Source: Paramecium octaurelia (Eukaryota > Ciliophora > Oligohymenophorea > Peniculida > Parameciidae). From it: a stretch of 64,000 nucleotides of DNA. A model generated the notes under the pieces. That model did no database searches, was not told where the DNA came from, and saw only the letters and a program-made list of their open reading frames with translations. The stretch covers positions 316,627 through 380,626 of the forward strand of contig CAJJDP010000064.1 of NCBI GenBank assembly GCA_905182995.1. Direction: 5' to 3'. The translations under genes and the position numbers were made by a program. This document shows, piece after piece, positions 35,672-46,545 of the stretch (position 1 is the first letter of the stretch; every line of letters begins with the position of its first letter).

Positions 35672-37761
35672 ATGAAATATGATGAAATAAAAAAATGCTT
35701 CACTTCCGAACATCATTATAAACAGACAAAACAAATCAAAGAATATATAATGGAAAACAACATGTATGGTGATTTCGATTATGAAAGTGATATAACTCAA
35801 GGAGCAATTCAAGCAGTAGGAAACATTTTGGAAGATGCCAATTCATAGCCAATCGAGAAAGTATTATCTACAAGAGTAAGATATCATCCTGTATTCAGTT
35901 AGTGAAGGAAATAATGGATTGTCATATTGCTTTGGTTATCGAAAAAGTGTAAATAAAAATCATGCCAATTTATGAACAAATTCTTACATAATTTTGTGAG
36001 AAAGGACAAAAGGCAAAGTAATACTTCTCCAATAAACCTGGTAGATGTTATTTATATATATTCAAGATGAACAGCTAATGGTTCTTGGCAACACATTCAT
36101 AAGACTGATTAGTGAATGCGTATTTGTGTGGAATATTTGGCATCCGAGCATAGATGGATAACCATCAGTGTATTCGAGAGTGTAATAAAAATAATTATTG
36201 AAATTAGATACAATAATTTAGTTTCAAAGGGAATTCAATTTCCTAAACTATTTTATTTCAATTCTCAAAAAGTCAAGGAATTCTACATACAATCTAAAGA
36301 ATAAGTCAACAGTTCTCCATTTGTATACTCAAACAACATACAACCAGATTTCTTCTACATTAAAAAAAGACTAGACGGAAACCAATTCCAAAAAAGCGAT
36401 CTCATTATCATAAGGAATGAATTACTCTGTAAACCATTAATAAATAATGACTCGTAGCCCTAAAAAGCAGTGAACTCAATTCTAGTTAAGCAAAGTTTAT
36501 CAGAAATTTTGAAATGGCTTTTAAAGATTTTGAAAAGACTCAGAGATTTGATGAATTATAGATTATAATCTAATCCATGTAATATATATTCAGCTAAATT
36601 CTAAGTTGCTTGGAATTTGATGATGAAGTGTTTGACAAATAGGCAGCCATTGATGCATTTCAAAAGAGGTATCAATCGAATCAGAGCAATTTCACTCCTT
36701 CCAAACTACAAGGAGGAGGAGGTGGGTATTCAACTGATAAGATTAGTCAATTTCTATCAAATGGAAGTATGAGTGTAAGATACATCATTTTATGATCTTA
36801 GTCACAAAATTCATCACCCAATGAATAGAAATAATAACTGCAAATATTGAATGAAAAGAATAGAAGGATCGAACAATTATTATTAGAAAACTCTCTTTTG
36901 TAGAAACAAATAAGAAATTTTGAAGATCAGATTCACACTCTAAAACAAAATCTATCCTAAAATATTGAATGAATATTAATTAATATTTCAAGAAATATAT
37001 TCTAATTTGCAATTATGATATAATTAACCAAGGAGCATCTTCATGAATAGAATAAGAAGCTTACAGAAGAGAATCAAAGATTGGAATTAGCTGTCTATAG
37101 TCTCCAGAGATAATTGTCAAATCTTGCCTCCTTTATTGACAGGGCAAAATTGTTACAGGACTAAGTTGATTAACTAAACCAAGAATTGGGAAGTGTTAGA
37201 AGAGACAATGCTCACTTACAAGAAGTTATTGTATCCTTATAGGCTGAGTTGAATTCAATTATTGCCAACACTTAAGTTGAAACAACTGAAAGGCAAGATA
37301 TTGAAACCTTAAAAATATTTTATGAGGAATAACTCAATAATCTTACAAAGGAGAACTCGAGGTTATAGAAATTGATAAAAGACTTCAATACCAAACAAGT
37401 TTCCAATCTTTAACTATCTGCAACAAAATTGGTTGAACTTGGAATAAAAATTGATTAAAAACTAGATGATTAATCCCACAGAAGAATGCTAAGCAATCCC
37501 ATCCAACAAAGTCCCAAAGGAATCTCTAAAGAAATTTATCAGAATTTAATCCTGTAACTATCCAACCAAAGTATCGACGAAAAGTCAATGCTTGCTTCTT
37601 AGTACTTTTTTATTGAAATTATCCCTAATAGGTCCAAAATGAAACTTTCAGGTTCGAATATCTTATCTCAACTCTCAAACAAGCAATCTAAAATGCCAAC
37701 ATTTTCGGTTGTATCACAAGACTAGCCTCTACCTTCCATTCCCACCCATATTAAAAAATGA
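35672..37761 (+). CDS. Long coiled-coil protein with one in-frame TGA
   Basis: Introns of 23, 26, 26, 29 and 27 nt give a single frame of 653 codons that includes one internal TGA at 36970-36972. The N-terminal ~130 residues are helical (LVKEIMDCHIALVIEKVQIK), loosely like a VHS/ANTH repeat. The middle has FEKTQRFDELQIII and a GGGGG linker. The C-terminal half is classical coiled coil (NEKNRRIEQLLLENSLLQKQ, then LQAELNSIIANTQVETTERQ). No GT donor lies near the TGA, so it cannot be an intron. Either a 63-bp AT-rich insert is present, or two adjacent genes exist with a restart at ATG 37015, or it is a mutation. The 29-nt intron removes what first looked like a frameshift. Confidence 0.6.
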
Positions 37762-38087
37762 TTATAGTCAATGTTAATATTTATACGTTAGTTCCTGTTC
37801 TAATTTTAGCATCAGAAATTGGATTGCATCCTTATAGATTACAATTTTAGTATATATGTAATTGCATATATGGATGAATTAAAAGAAGTAGGTTTAAAAA
37901 CGACATCCTTCAATGTCGAACAATACACACATGTAAACGAAAATTACATTTATATTTAAAATGATTTTTAGCTGTTAAACAAGGATTGAAATTAAGACCA
38001 TTTTAATTAATGTAATTAGTTATATATTTTAATCATTATCTAAATACTATTAAAAGCATTTATTCAATATTTTCTCTAAATTTAAAT
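37762..38087. other. Intergenic spacer
   Basis: 326 bp of AT-rich DNA between the coiled-coil gene stop and the TPR gene start on the same strand. Presumed promoter of the TPR gene. Nothing else seen. Confidence 0.5.
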
Positions 38088-40280
38088 ATGCAAGCCCCAG
38101 GCTTAACAAAATTGCCTAGTCAATAGAAAGTTCCGAAGTACAGACCTGTAAGATTGTAAAACAAATTTAGTCCATCAATATAGATAATTTGATTGCCATT
38201 TGCACAGGGAAACTCAAGAATTGTCCAAATCACAAGAAGGCTCTTTATATTCGTGCATCAGCTTATATCAAGAAAGGAGAGTATTAAACAGCTATACAGG
38301 ATTGCAATAAGCTTCTTGAAACAGACAGCGATAACGTGGGCGGATATTATTTGAGAGGTATTAAAATTTGAAAATGAAGGATGTGCAAATGAAAAATTGG
38401 GTTAAATAGATTTAGCCATTGAAGATTTTTCAAAAGTTCTTTCATTGGATGAAAATCATGTTAATGCAGCATTTGCTCGTGCCTCTTGTTTAAACTTGAA
38501 AGGGGATTTTGCAGGCGCTATTGAAGATTACACTAGAGCCTTGGAGAAGGACAATGCCAAATCCCTAAATCTATCCAATTCAATCAATAAGAGGTCATTG
38601 CTCAGGAATAGTTCTATGAAAAAGGATGAACCATATCCAAAGACTGAAGCATTTTAATTTACAACTAAAAAGAATAAATATCAACAGCCCGAAGAAGATG
38701 ATTTGATGAACCCTTAGAATGATGAGGAATACTTGCAAAATGATCAATCTCAAATACAAAATCAGCCCTAGTAGACTAGCTTTATGAGCTAGAATCCTCT
38801 CTATACGAGTATTGATGCGAATGAATTGAATATTCAGAGACCCTCTCAAATAATTGATAAAGAGATCTCATAACCTATGCAATAACAGTTGATATCGATG
38901 ATACCAGAAAACATCAAAAATGATAATAAGAAAATATCAGATTGGTTTCATTCCCAAGGTTTTGACGCGAGGAAAAAAGAAGACTTTATCAAGGCAATAG
39001 AATTCTACACCATGGCTTTGATGTTTAATCCAAATCATTTTAAATCCATATTCAATAGAGGTATAACTTGAATTAACTCCTTCATTAGGCTTTGCTTTCG
39101 ATAAACTCAGAATGTACAATGACGCCATCAGCGATTATACTAAGGCTATTGAAATGGACTCGAAGAATGCCTATGCATATTATAACCGAGGCATTTCTTA
39201 TGATAAAAAAGGAGATTACAATTTAGCCATTAAGGATTTTGCAAAATCTATAGAACTCGATCCATCTAAAGCAGACTTCTATCACAATAAAGGGTTCGCC
39301 ATGAAAAAAAAGAATTTAGTAAGGGAAGCTATTCTGGAATTCAATGAATGTATTCGTTTGGATAAAAATCACTTCAAAGCCTATTATAATAGAGCAAACT
39401 GTTATGAAAAATTGGGAGACTTTGACAAAGCATAATAAGATTACTTAATTGCTAATAATGTTGTACCAAATAACCCAAATACTCTAACTCATATTGGGAT
39501 TTTGATGGACAGACAATAGAAATTGGAAGAAGCACTTAAATACTTTAATTCGTAATGAACTTAATATAATTCTTAGATCTTTGAAGATAGATTAAAATTA
39601 TGCTCCAGCATATAATGGAAGAGGTTTAGTTTTTGATAAAATTGGAGAATTTGAGAAAGCATGCTCAGACTTCAATAAGGCTATAGAAATAGAACCTTAG
39701 AATCCTGTGTATATTCATAATAGAGGCTGTTGTAAAAGAAGCATGAATAAGTTTGAGGAGGCATTGGAAGATTTTAAGAAGGCCTTATCTTTAGATTCAA
39801 AGAACCCTATTATCTATTCAAATATGGGGTTAGTTTTGAGGAAGATGGAGGATTTTGAGACAGCTGTGTATTGTTATTCACAGGAATTAATCTATTCTTA
39901 AGAAAACACTAGAACTCTTAATAACAGGGGGTATTGTTTGGCCAAGTTGGGTCAGTTTGATGAAGCTATAGCGGATTATACTAAAGCCATAAAATTAGAT
40001 CCTGTCAACATTCATGCTATTTATAACAGAGGGATTTGTAATGAGAGGATTGGTGAATTTCGTAAAGTAGAATATATATAAATAGATAGGCTATCGAGGA
40101 TTTCACTTCTGTAATTCAATTGTAGAACGACTAAGGAGCCAATGCTTATTTCAATAGAGGGTGTTGTTATGATAAGTAAAATATTGATACGATTACCCTA
40201 GCATTGGAGAAATGGATTTGGCTATAGCTGACTACTCCAAGGCACTTGAAATTGATAATAAAACGAGCAAAGTCTCATGA
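38088..40280 (+). CDS. TPR-repeat protein, 681 aa
   Basis: Scaffold made of tetratricopeptide repeats. Six introns (23, 22, 28, 25, 23 and 26 nt) give 682 codons. About 14 TPR units in two blocks, separated by a charged linker (residues ~190-260) containing a Gln-rich run. Good repeats include YNDAISDYTKAIEMDSKNAY, AYYNRGISYDKKGDYNLAIK, and YNGRGLVFDKIGEFEKACSD; the W/LG-Y-A-P pattern is regular. The first block is shorter and more diverged. Such proteins bind partner tails or chaperones; no catalytic domain is present. Only 14 bp separate its stop from the RING gene's ATG. Confidence 0.88.
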
Positions 40281-40294
40281 TAATTAAATAATTT

Positions 40295-40909
40295 ATGTAA
40301 AACTAGAAATATTAAATCACTTAAAGATCAAATCTAGTTATCAAAGATTAGGTTAATGAGTTTGAGTGTCCAATATGTTTAGATACTCTATTCTAACCAG
40401 TCACCTATGATTGCCAGGTACACACAGTTTGTTTAGATTGTGTAACCAAACTTTAAAAGTGTCCTTTGTGTAGAAAGAGCATATCATTTGTTAAGCCAAA
40501 TCTGGAACTGAGAAAGATTCTAAATACTTTTCAATGTAAATGTCCTTAAGGTTGTGGGTAGATTTCTTATGAATATTTATATTCTCATAAAATTAATTGC
40601 ACTTCTTAATCAGATGCTTAAAAGGAAATAGCTAAATCTTTGATGTAAATCAAGGATGAAATGATCAAAGTGTTTGAAATTGAGATAAATCCACATTTAA
40701 AGTAAATGCATGCTCAAATTTTTGATGATTTCTTAACTGGTTGGGATTGGCTTCCTTATAAACAAGATGATTGGAAATGGTGGTGGTGGTGCAATACTGC
40801 ATGGTGGAATAATTAGATATGTTAGATATGTAATAATTTATGGCATAAGTATGAAGATGAAATTGAAGTGTATGAAAAAAATAGATTAATATTCTTGGAT
40901 TAAATATGA
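40295..40909 (+). CDS. RING-finger protein with Trp-rich tail, 204 aa
   Basis: Probable E3 ubiquitin ligase. Intronless, 205 codons, ATG 40295 to TGA 40907-40909. The C3HC4 RING is complete: CPICLDTLF, then DCQVHTVCLDCVTKLQ and CPLCRK. It is followed by a Cys/His segment (CKCPQGCGQI...HKINC) like a TRAF-type zinc finger. The tail has an odd Trp cluster (WKWWWWCNTAWWNN) at about 40770-40813 and a final CxxC (ICQICNNLW). It starts 14 bp after the TPR gene, with almost no promoter space, and converges on the SDR gene. Confidence 0.85.
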
Positions 40910-40944
40910 TATATTACCTTGTTATATCATTATAATTATCATTA

Positions 40945-41999
40945 TCATTATTGTCTGCCCTTAAAATCATCCATAGATTCACTGACTCCAAAGAGTTCCA
41001 TCATGTTGTCATAAACAAAGGTTGGGAATAATGCTTTAACCATAATGGCGAAATTTAGAATAATTGGCATAATCACAACTGCTTCGTCTTAGAGCACTGC
41101 GTTTACAATTCTTTGTGTAGCGTATTCTAAATAATGAAAGAGATAGATACTTTCAGATAGAATTGGGAACAGAAGAGGGAACTTCGATTTGGCTCCATCA
41201 AACATTCCTGTATTGATGAAATATGGACAAATGCATGTGGTTTTGACATTAGATTTAGTGGCCCTTAATTCAAATCTAAGAGATTCATCAAATCCAACAG
41301 CACCAAATTTGGAAGCACAATAATCAGCCAATCCTCTGACTCCAACCCAACCAGCAATTGAAGCTATGGTTACAATATGACCATGTCTATTAGCAATCAT
41401 ATCTCCTAACACTTCCCTCACAGTCCAATGGTGAGCAGTTGTGTTAATATTCATTGTTCTAGCTATACTAGCATCTGTGTTTTAGAGAATTTGCTTTCCA
41501 CTCACAACTCCAGCATTATTTATCAAAATATCTATCTTTTTCTAATGAAATTCAACGCATCTTTTAATAGCATTTTTAACAGATTAAGGATCACTGACAT
41601 CACATTGAGTTCCAAATGCGGTCTTTTCACCATAAAGAGCATTTAATTAATCCACAACCTTATTTAATCCCTGCTCATTTACATCCACAATGGATATCTT
41701 TTGATATATTGAAATTTACTATACTTTAGCTCCTAATTTAGCAAAACTAATTGCCATACTTCTCCCAATACCACTTGCTCCTCCAGTAATAAAGATATGT
41801 TCATTAACTACACTCTTCTTCTTCAACCATCTATGATAAATTACATAATTAACCCATTGTATTTTCTGACTTGATATTGAAGGTACAACAATCCCAAACC
41901 CAAAACTGCCACTTATGCAACTCCCTTCTTTCCTTTCTTTTCATAGAATTTCTACCAGAAATCTTAGCCTCTTGTGAGAATCTATTGTAATTTATTCAT
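40945..41999 (-). CDS. Short-chain dehydrogenase/reductase, 334 aa
   Basis: NAD(P)-dependent oxidoreductase of the membrane-anchored SDR16C/17-beta-HSD11-like type. Introns of 23 and 27 nt leave 335 codons. A hydrophobic N-terminal anchor (VAQVAVLGLGLLYLQY) precedes the Rossmann motif ITGGASGIGRSMA. Then come the adenine-binding NNAG, the catalytic Ser region (ASIAGWVGVRG) and the catalytic YCASK. The C-terminal membrane-like helix (LFPILSESIYLF) fits the retinol/sterol-active subgroup; substrate unknown. Its start is 22 bp from the stop of the BCKDHB gene on the same strand. Confidence 0.88.
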
Positions 42000-42021
42000 T
42001 TAAGATAATTATTTATTCTTA

Positions 42022-43194
42022 TCAATAATTTACACTCTGTTTTATTGCCTCGTAAATTTTAAACTTGTCTGGCAAATAAATTGGTTCATGAACTAATGGA
42101 AATGGTGTGTCATAGCCTGTCACTCTTTTTATTGGTGCTTCCAAATGCAAGAAACACTTCTCTTAAATAAAAGCACTTAATTCAGCTCCCATGCCACATG
42201 TCTAAGGGGCTTCGTGTGATATTATGCATCTATTTCATCCATCAATTCAATACCTTCCAGTCTTCTTCACTGAATCCACTAGAGTCTAACCATCATATGG
42301 ATATATTGTTTATAAATCAATTATCTCACAACTTACTCCATCCTTTTCTGCCAACTTAGCTGCCTCCTTCAACACTCTTATTTATGTTCCATATCCAATC
42401 AATGTGATGTGCTTCCCTTATTGAACCACTTCGGCTTTGGATAACTCCAACTAAAATTCATTCCATTTTCATCATACTTCAAAATCATCCAAAGGAACTT
42501 CATCCTCAGCATTACGATATAATGCCTTGGGCTCAAAAAATATTACTGGATTCTTATCTCTTATCGATGCAAGCAACAATCCCTTTGCTTGTATTGGATC
42601 TCTAGGTACTACTACCTTTAATCCTGGAGTATGAGCAAAGTAAGCCTCTGGAGATTACGAATGATATAAGGCACTAAATTGTACACTCTTATTCTTACCC
42701 ATGACCTACTGCTCCCCAAGTAGATCTAATTGTCAAACTTCCACAATCGAATTGATTCCCGGATCTATATCTGAATTTAGCTGCCTCATTGACTATCTAA
42801 TCGAACGCTGGGAAGATGTAATCACCAAACTAAATTTCTGCTATTGCTGTGTATCCTACACTTGCCAATCCAATCCCAAAAGCACCGATTCCCTAAATAT
42901 TTTAATTCCTTCTTACTTGTTCGCACAATGGAGTGTTGAATACTCTATCAGTGCCGTACTTTTCATTCAGCCCTTATGAGCATCGAAAAACACCTCCGAA
43001 TTTAACATCTTCTCCAAATAATAATGCCCTTTCTTATATATTATGACGTACTTTGGATTTGCTCCTAATTCTATATCAAGAGCATTGTTAATTGCTTGAA
43101 ACAAGTTCATTTTCTGTCTATTTGTGCTTTTAATATCTGAAGCAAATCTGTGTTTTGTTGAGCCAAATTGATACACTCTTCTCAATAATTGCAT
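42022..43194 (-). CDS. BCKDHB: Branched-chain 2-oxoacid dehydrogenase E1 beta subunit
   Basis: Mitochondrial matrix enzyme of Leu/Ile/Val breakdown; pairs with E1 alpha to bind thiamine diphosphate. Mitochondrial presequence [19 protein letters not shown] at CAT 43192-43194. Diagnostic blocks: [13 protein letters not shown] across a 23-nt intron, [34 protein letters not shown], then [18 protein letters not shown] and [18 protein letters not shown]. The FGGVF and PLCEQ spellings separate it from the pyruvate E1 beta. Ends at TGA 42022-42024 after [13 protein letters not shown]. Several small introns; the inner junctions were read by homology. Confidence 0.92.
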
Positions 43195-43801
43195 TTATTT
43201 ATTTAATTGCTTATGCAATTTCAATAATATTATGTGAATAAGATTATCTGAAGAACAAAAATAGGAATTAATAATGTACACAGATAATTGTTTAACAAAT
43301 TTGGTTAAGATACCAATCTGATGAATAAATAATTGTTTCACCGGTCTAAAAAAATTAAGAATAGAGAATTTCTAATATAAATTTAAGATCATTATATTTA
43401 TATGCATAGAATATCATTTTTACCCTTCGATTCTCAAAAGTGTATTCGAAATTCAGTAAATTTTGCTATCTATAGAATGTTTCTGATAACTAAAAGTGAG
43501 TTGCAGCAAAATTGAATAATATTGTATTCCCTTTTATTTTCGATGTCATAGTGTTTTTGAAAATAAATTCTTTGATTTCAGAATATCTTTCAATAATAGG
43601 ATATTTAATTTAAATATTTAAATTATCCTTAAGTACCCTTATTAAATGTAGCATTTTGAAATTTATAATTTTGTATCTTATTCATCTTTTATTATTCAAA
43701 ATTGATTAATTTTAATCAAAAACCCTATTCAAACTAAAAAAAGATTAGATATCAAACTTGTTTTGGATATTATGATCATTGTAATTTAATTTATTATTAA
43801 T
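43195..43801. other. Intergenic
   Basis: About 0.6 kb upstream of the BCKDHB start. AT-rich, no supported content. Confidence 0.45.
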
Positions 43802-43871
43802 GACTAGTATTTGTCAAATTTGCATAGGGCTAGCTAAATAGAGTCCTTGGTTCAATCACTATTAACTAGTC
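43802..43871 (+). other. tRNA-like element, doubtful
   Basis: A 70-nt stretch is bounded by a perfect 7-nt inverted repeat (GACTAGT...ACTAGTC) that could be an acceptor stem. It holds GGTTCAATC, close to a B-box/T-loop, and TAGCTAAATAG, like an A-box. The D, anticodon and T stems do not pair in canonical form, and no T-run terminator follows. It may be a tRNA fragment or coincidence. Confidence 0.2.
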
Positions 43872-44144
43872 ATGATAGAATTATTATAATATTAAAAATA
43901 ATGAACTTCAATACTAACAGTAAATCTTAAAACCTGAAGTCCTTCTTAACTACCCTATACAATTAATGATACTCATCAAATTTATAAGAAATACCTGCAT
44001 AATGTTTAATCAAAATCACTTAATTATGTTAGAATAAAAATAATAAAAATCATAGCAGATTTTTCTCTAATCCTGATTGTGAAATATGTTCTCTAGCATT
44101 AATTTTAAAAGATGAAAAATACAATAATTTTATTAAATTATATA

Positions 44145-44569
44145 ATGATTTCAGAGTAACCTGAAGGTTCAAAACCGTAGAAATTTTAAGGAGGTAGAAT
44201 TCATTTAAGACCCATCGACAGCATTGGAAGAGACTTTGATTTAGGAACTATTGAAACTAAAGGCAGAAGGCATTTTTCTTTTGACCCCACACCTGTTATG
44301 CATTACAAACCGCAATTAAGAGTTGGGTTTCCAAAGAATGTCACGAATCCTGAGATATTGTTTACACACAAAAGTTAGGGAGGACCTGATAAATTAACTT
44401 ATATGCCTCCAATCAAAAAGCATAAAGATTTTGCATCTACAATGAGGAAAACAGTCATTAACAAAGAAGTAAAGTTATTAATGAATTTTAGTATGAGGAA
44501 CAATAAACAGAAAATAGAAGGATGATTGAGGAGTTGGATGTTTGGGAGAAAAAGTTTAGAAAATTATGA
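44145..44569 (+). CDS. Hypothetical protein, 133 aa
   Basis: One 23-nt GTA...TAG intron leaves 134 codons, ATG 44145 to TGA 44567-44569. The protein has a well-structured basic N-terminal half (KFQGGRIHLRPIDSIGRDFD, then RRHFSFDPTPVMHYKPQLRV) and a charged helical end (EENRRMIEELDVWEKKFRKL-like). The pattern suggests a small ribosomal or axonemal component, but I do not recognise it. The next gene starts 38 bp downstream. Confidence 0.7.
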
Positions 44570-44607
44570 TTATATTAGCATATATTACTAATTAAAAGAT
44601 ATTAATA

Positions 44608-45541
44608 ATGTAAATTATTAAGAGCAAAGCAGTGTAGTAATTAGTACATCGTTCCCAATACAACAAAATCGTATGGCAATCCTCTAATCCATATAACAAA
44701 AGATGGCAATACAAATTTAAGAATGCCTATTACACATATCCAAGAGATATCAATTAAGAGCATACCTACGTTAAAACCCCAAAGGATAATTGGGAATCAG
44801 TTCCACTTGGATGGGCTTGGATCTAAGATTTATTACATAGACACGTATTCATTTCATTAATACTCTAGGTGCCAAATTTTTCATGTTTAATCGAAAGAAG
44901 ACATAGATTATTTGATAAGTTCAATGTTTATTTCTTGCCCGCATTCAGTCTATTCTTTTATCAATTTTATCCATTAGCATTTGGATTTAAGGTATGAATT
45001 CATCCATATGAATTAGGTATTGACAGTATTGCCATTGGCTATGTTATACGTGAGAGCCAGAGACAAATGCGGTGATCCTGATTTCAAAGAAACATACCTG
45101 AGAGATATGTTATACAAAAACAGTGAAATAAATGCCCTATTTAAGGATGAAACTCTTCACGTTTTGGATTACGACTGTGAATATGATAGAGGATATCCAT
45201 GTCCTGAAAAATTCCCAGAATTCAAGAATAAGGTAATACAAGAGGTCATTACTCTAGTTTTGGCGATTCTTCAATACTGATACATCAATGACAACTGGAT
45301 ATTTCAAGATGGCTGATGTAGAAACAGGTGCAGTGATGAATTTGAAATTTAAGACAATGCCTGTTCCAGGAAAATACAGATATTAAATTGGGGAACCATT
45401 TTATTTTTATGATTTAAGAGGTATTCAACATAATATATGTCTAAAGCCGAAATCACTCATAATGGATAACACAAGGAAGTTGTTTTAGTTGATGAGAAAG
45501 TAGCCCTTCAAAAAATAAGACCATTTTTATTAATCATTTGA
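44608..45541 (+). CDS. Conserved-looking unrecognised protein, 285 aa
   Basis: Introns of 25, 25 and 26 nt leave 286 codons, ATG 44608 to TGA 45539-45541. Aromatic-rich N-terminal part (KRWQYKFKNAYYTYPRD), then RRHRLFDKFNVYFLPAFSLF and FYPLAFGFKVLTVLPLAM, probably two membrane segments, followed by a soluble domain with CGDPDFKETYLRDMLYKN and YDCEYDRGYPCPEKFPEF. The three Cys in the latter could coordinate metal or form a disulfide. The layout is like accessory subunits of ciliate respiratory complexes, which is only a suggestion. Confidence 0.65.
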
Positions 45542-45699
45542 AAAATAATATAAGAATCAATCTAGGAAATTAAAATATAATCAATTTCATTATTCATTAG
45601 TTCATTCTTTGAACTTTATTCAGTCTTCTTTTCTATTATATATTATTTGTTCATATATTTAAATTGTGTCATTAACCATTCAAATATTTCATATCTGTT

Positions 45700-46480
45700 G
45701 ATTCTATCTCAATATCACACCTTATTTAATCATTAATATTAACTTCAGTACTTTATTAGGTATTTGGGATGAGCCTAATTGCTTTAATACATTTATCTTT
45801 ATATATGTAAAAATTTATTAGATATTGTTAATATCTAATCTATTTAATAGAACATTAATTTGCAATATTTCTTTTTAGTAATAATTTTATAGTAAACCCT
45901 TTTTTAGTTTTAAATACTCTCTTAAATTAGAACTATTAATTCATCGAATATTTTTACTCTGAACTTTCAATTAATATCCACTATCAAACAATAATTATTT
46001 TTTATTCTTAATCAAATGTTTTACAAAATTGTTTATTCAAAACTCTTCGTATTTCGGCATGTAAATTATTTTGATAGTAATTCTTCTTCATTATTTTAAT
46101 TTAACTTTTAATTATTTCATTACCAAATATTGCTTGAAAAATTTGAGACTCTTCATTATTTAATATATGATATACCTATCCATTGTTTTTCATATTATTT
46201 GATACTTTTAAAACAAAGGTTTCGTCAAACAATCATCTGCTAGGTTATATTATCCTATGCTTCAAATTTACCACTATATTCATTGAGATTGATATTTTCT
46301 ATGAATTCTAAAATGATGCTTATGATTCATGAATAGATTCCCTTCCCATATCAGAATTTAATCGCATCTCAATTTAATATTGATTGTTTTCACTCTTATA
46401 TATATAATTGAACATCACGAGATCATCTATTCAAATAGTAGAATGATTCTAGTGTATTTAAGTTGAACGTGAAGTATTCA
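45700..46480 (-). other. Possible minus-strand gene, exons unresolved
   Basis: Within the gap between the 285-aa gene and the channel cluster, the minus strand carries protein-like stretches: EFIENINLNEYSGKFEAQD, then SQIFQAIFGNEIIKSQIKIM and NNLHAEIRRVLNKQFCKTF. They lie in different frames; a T-run difference (GTTTGAC) or alternative introns could connect them. It may be a pseudogene. No domain recognised. Confidence 0.35.
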
Positions 46481-46545
46481 TAATTTGATGGAGAATGGGC
46501 AGTCGATGTTATTAGTTCTTTTTTTTATTTAGTTTCATTAAAACA

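Noticed and set aside
36400-36530. Frameshift between the first and second parts of the coiled-coil gene
   Set aside because: A canonical 29-nt intron (GTAAACC...CGTAG) restores one continuous frame, so there is no need for an indel there.
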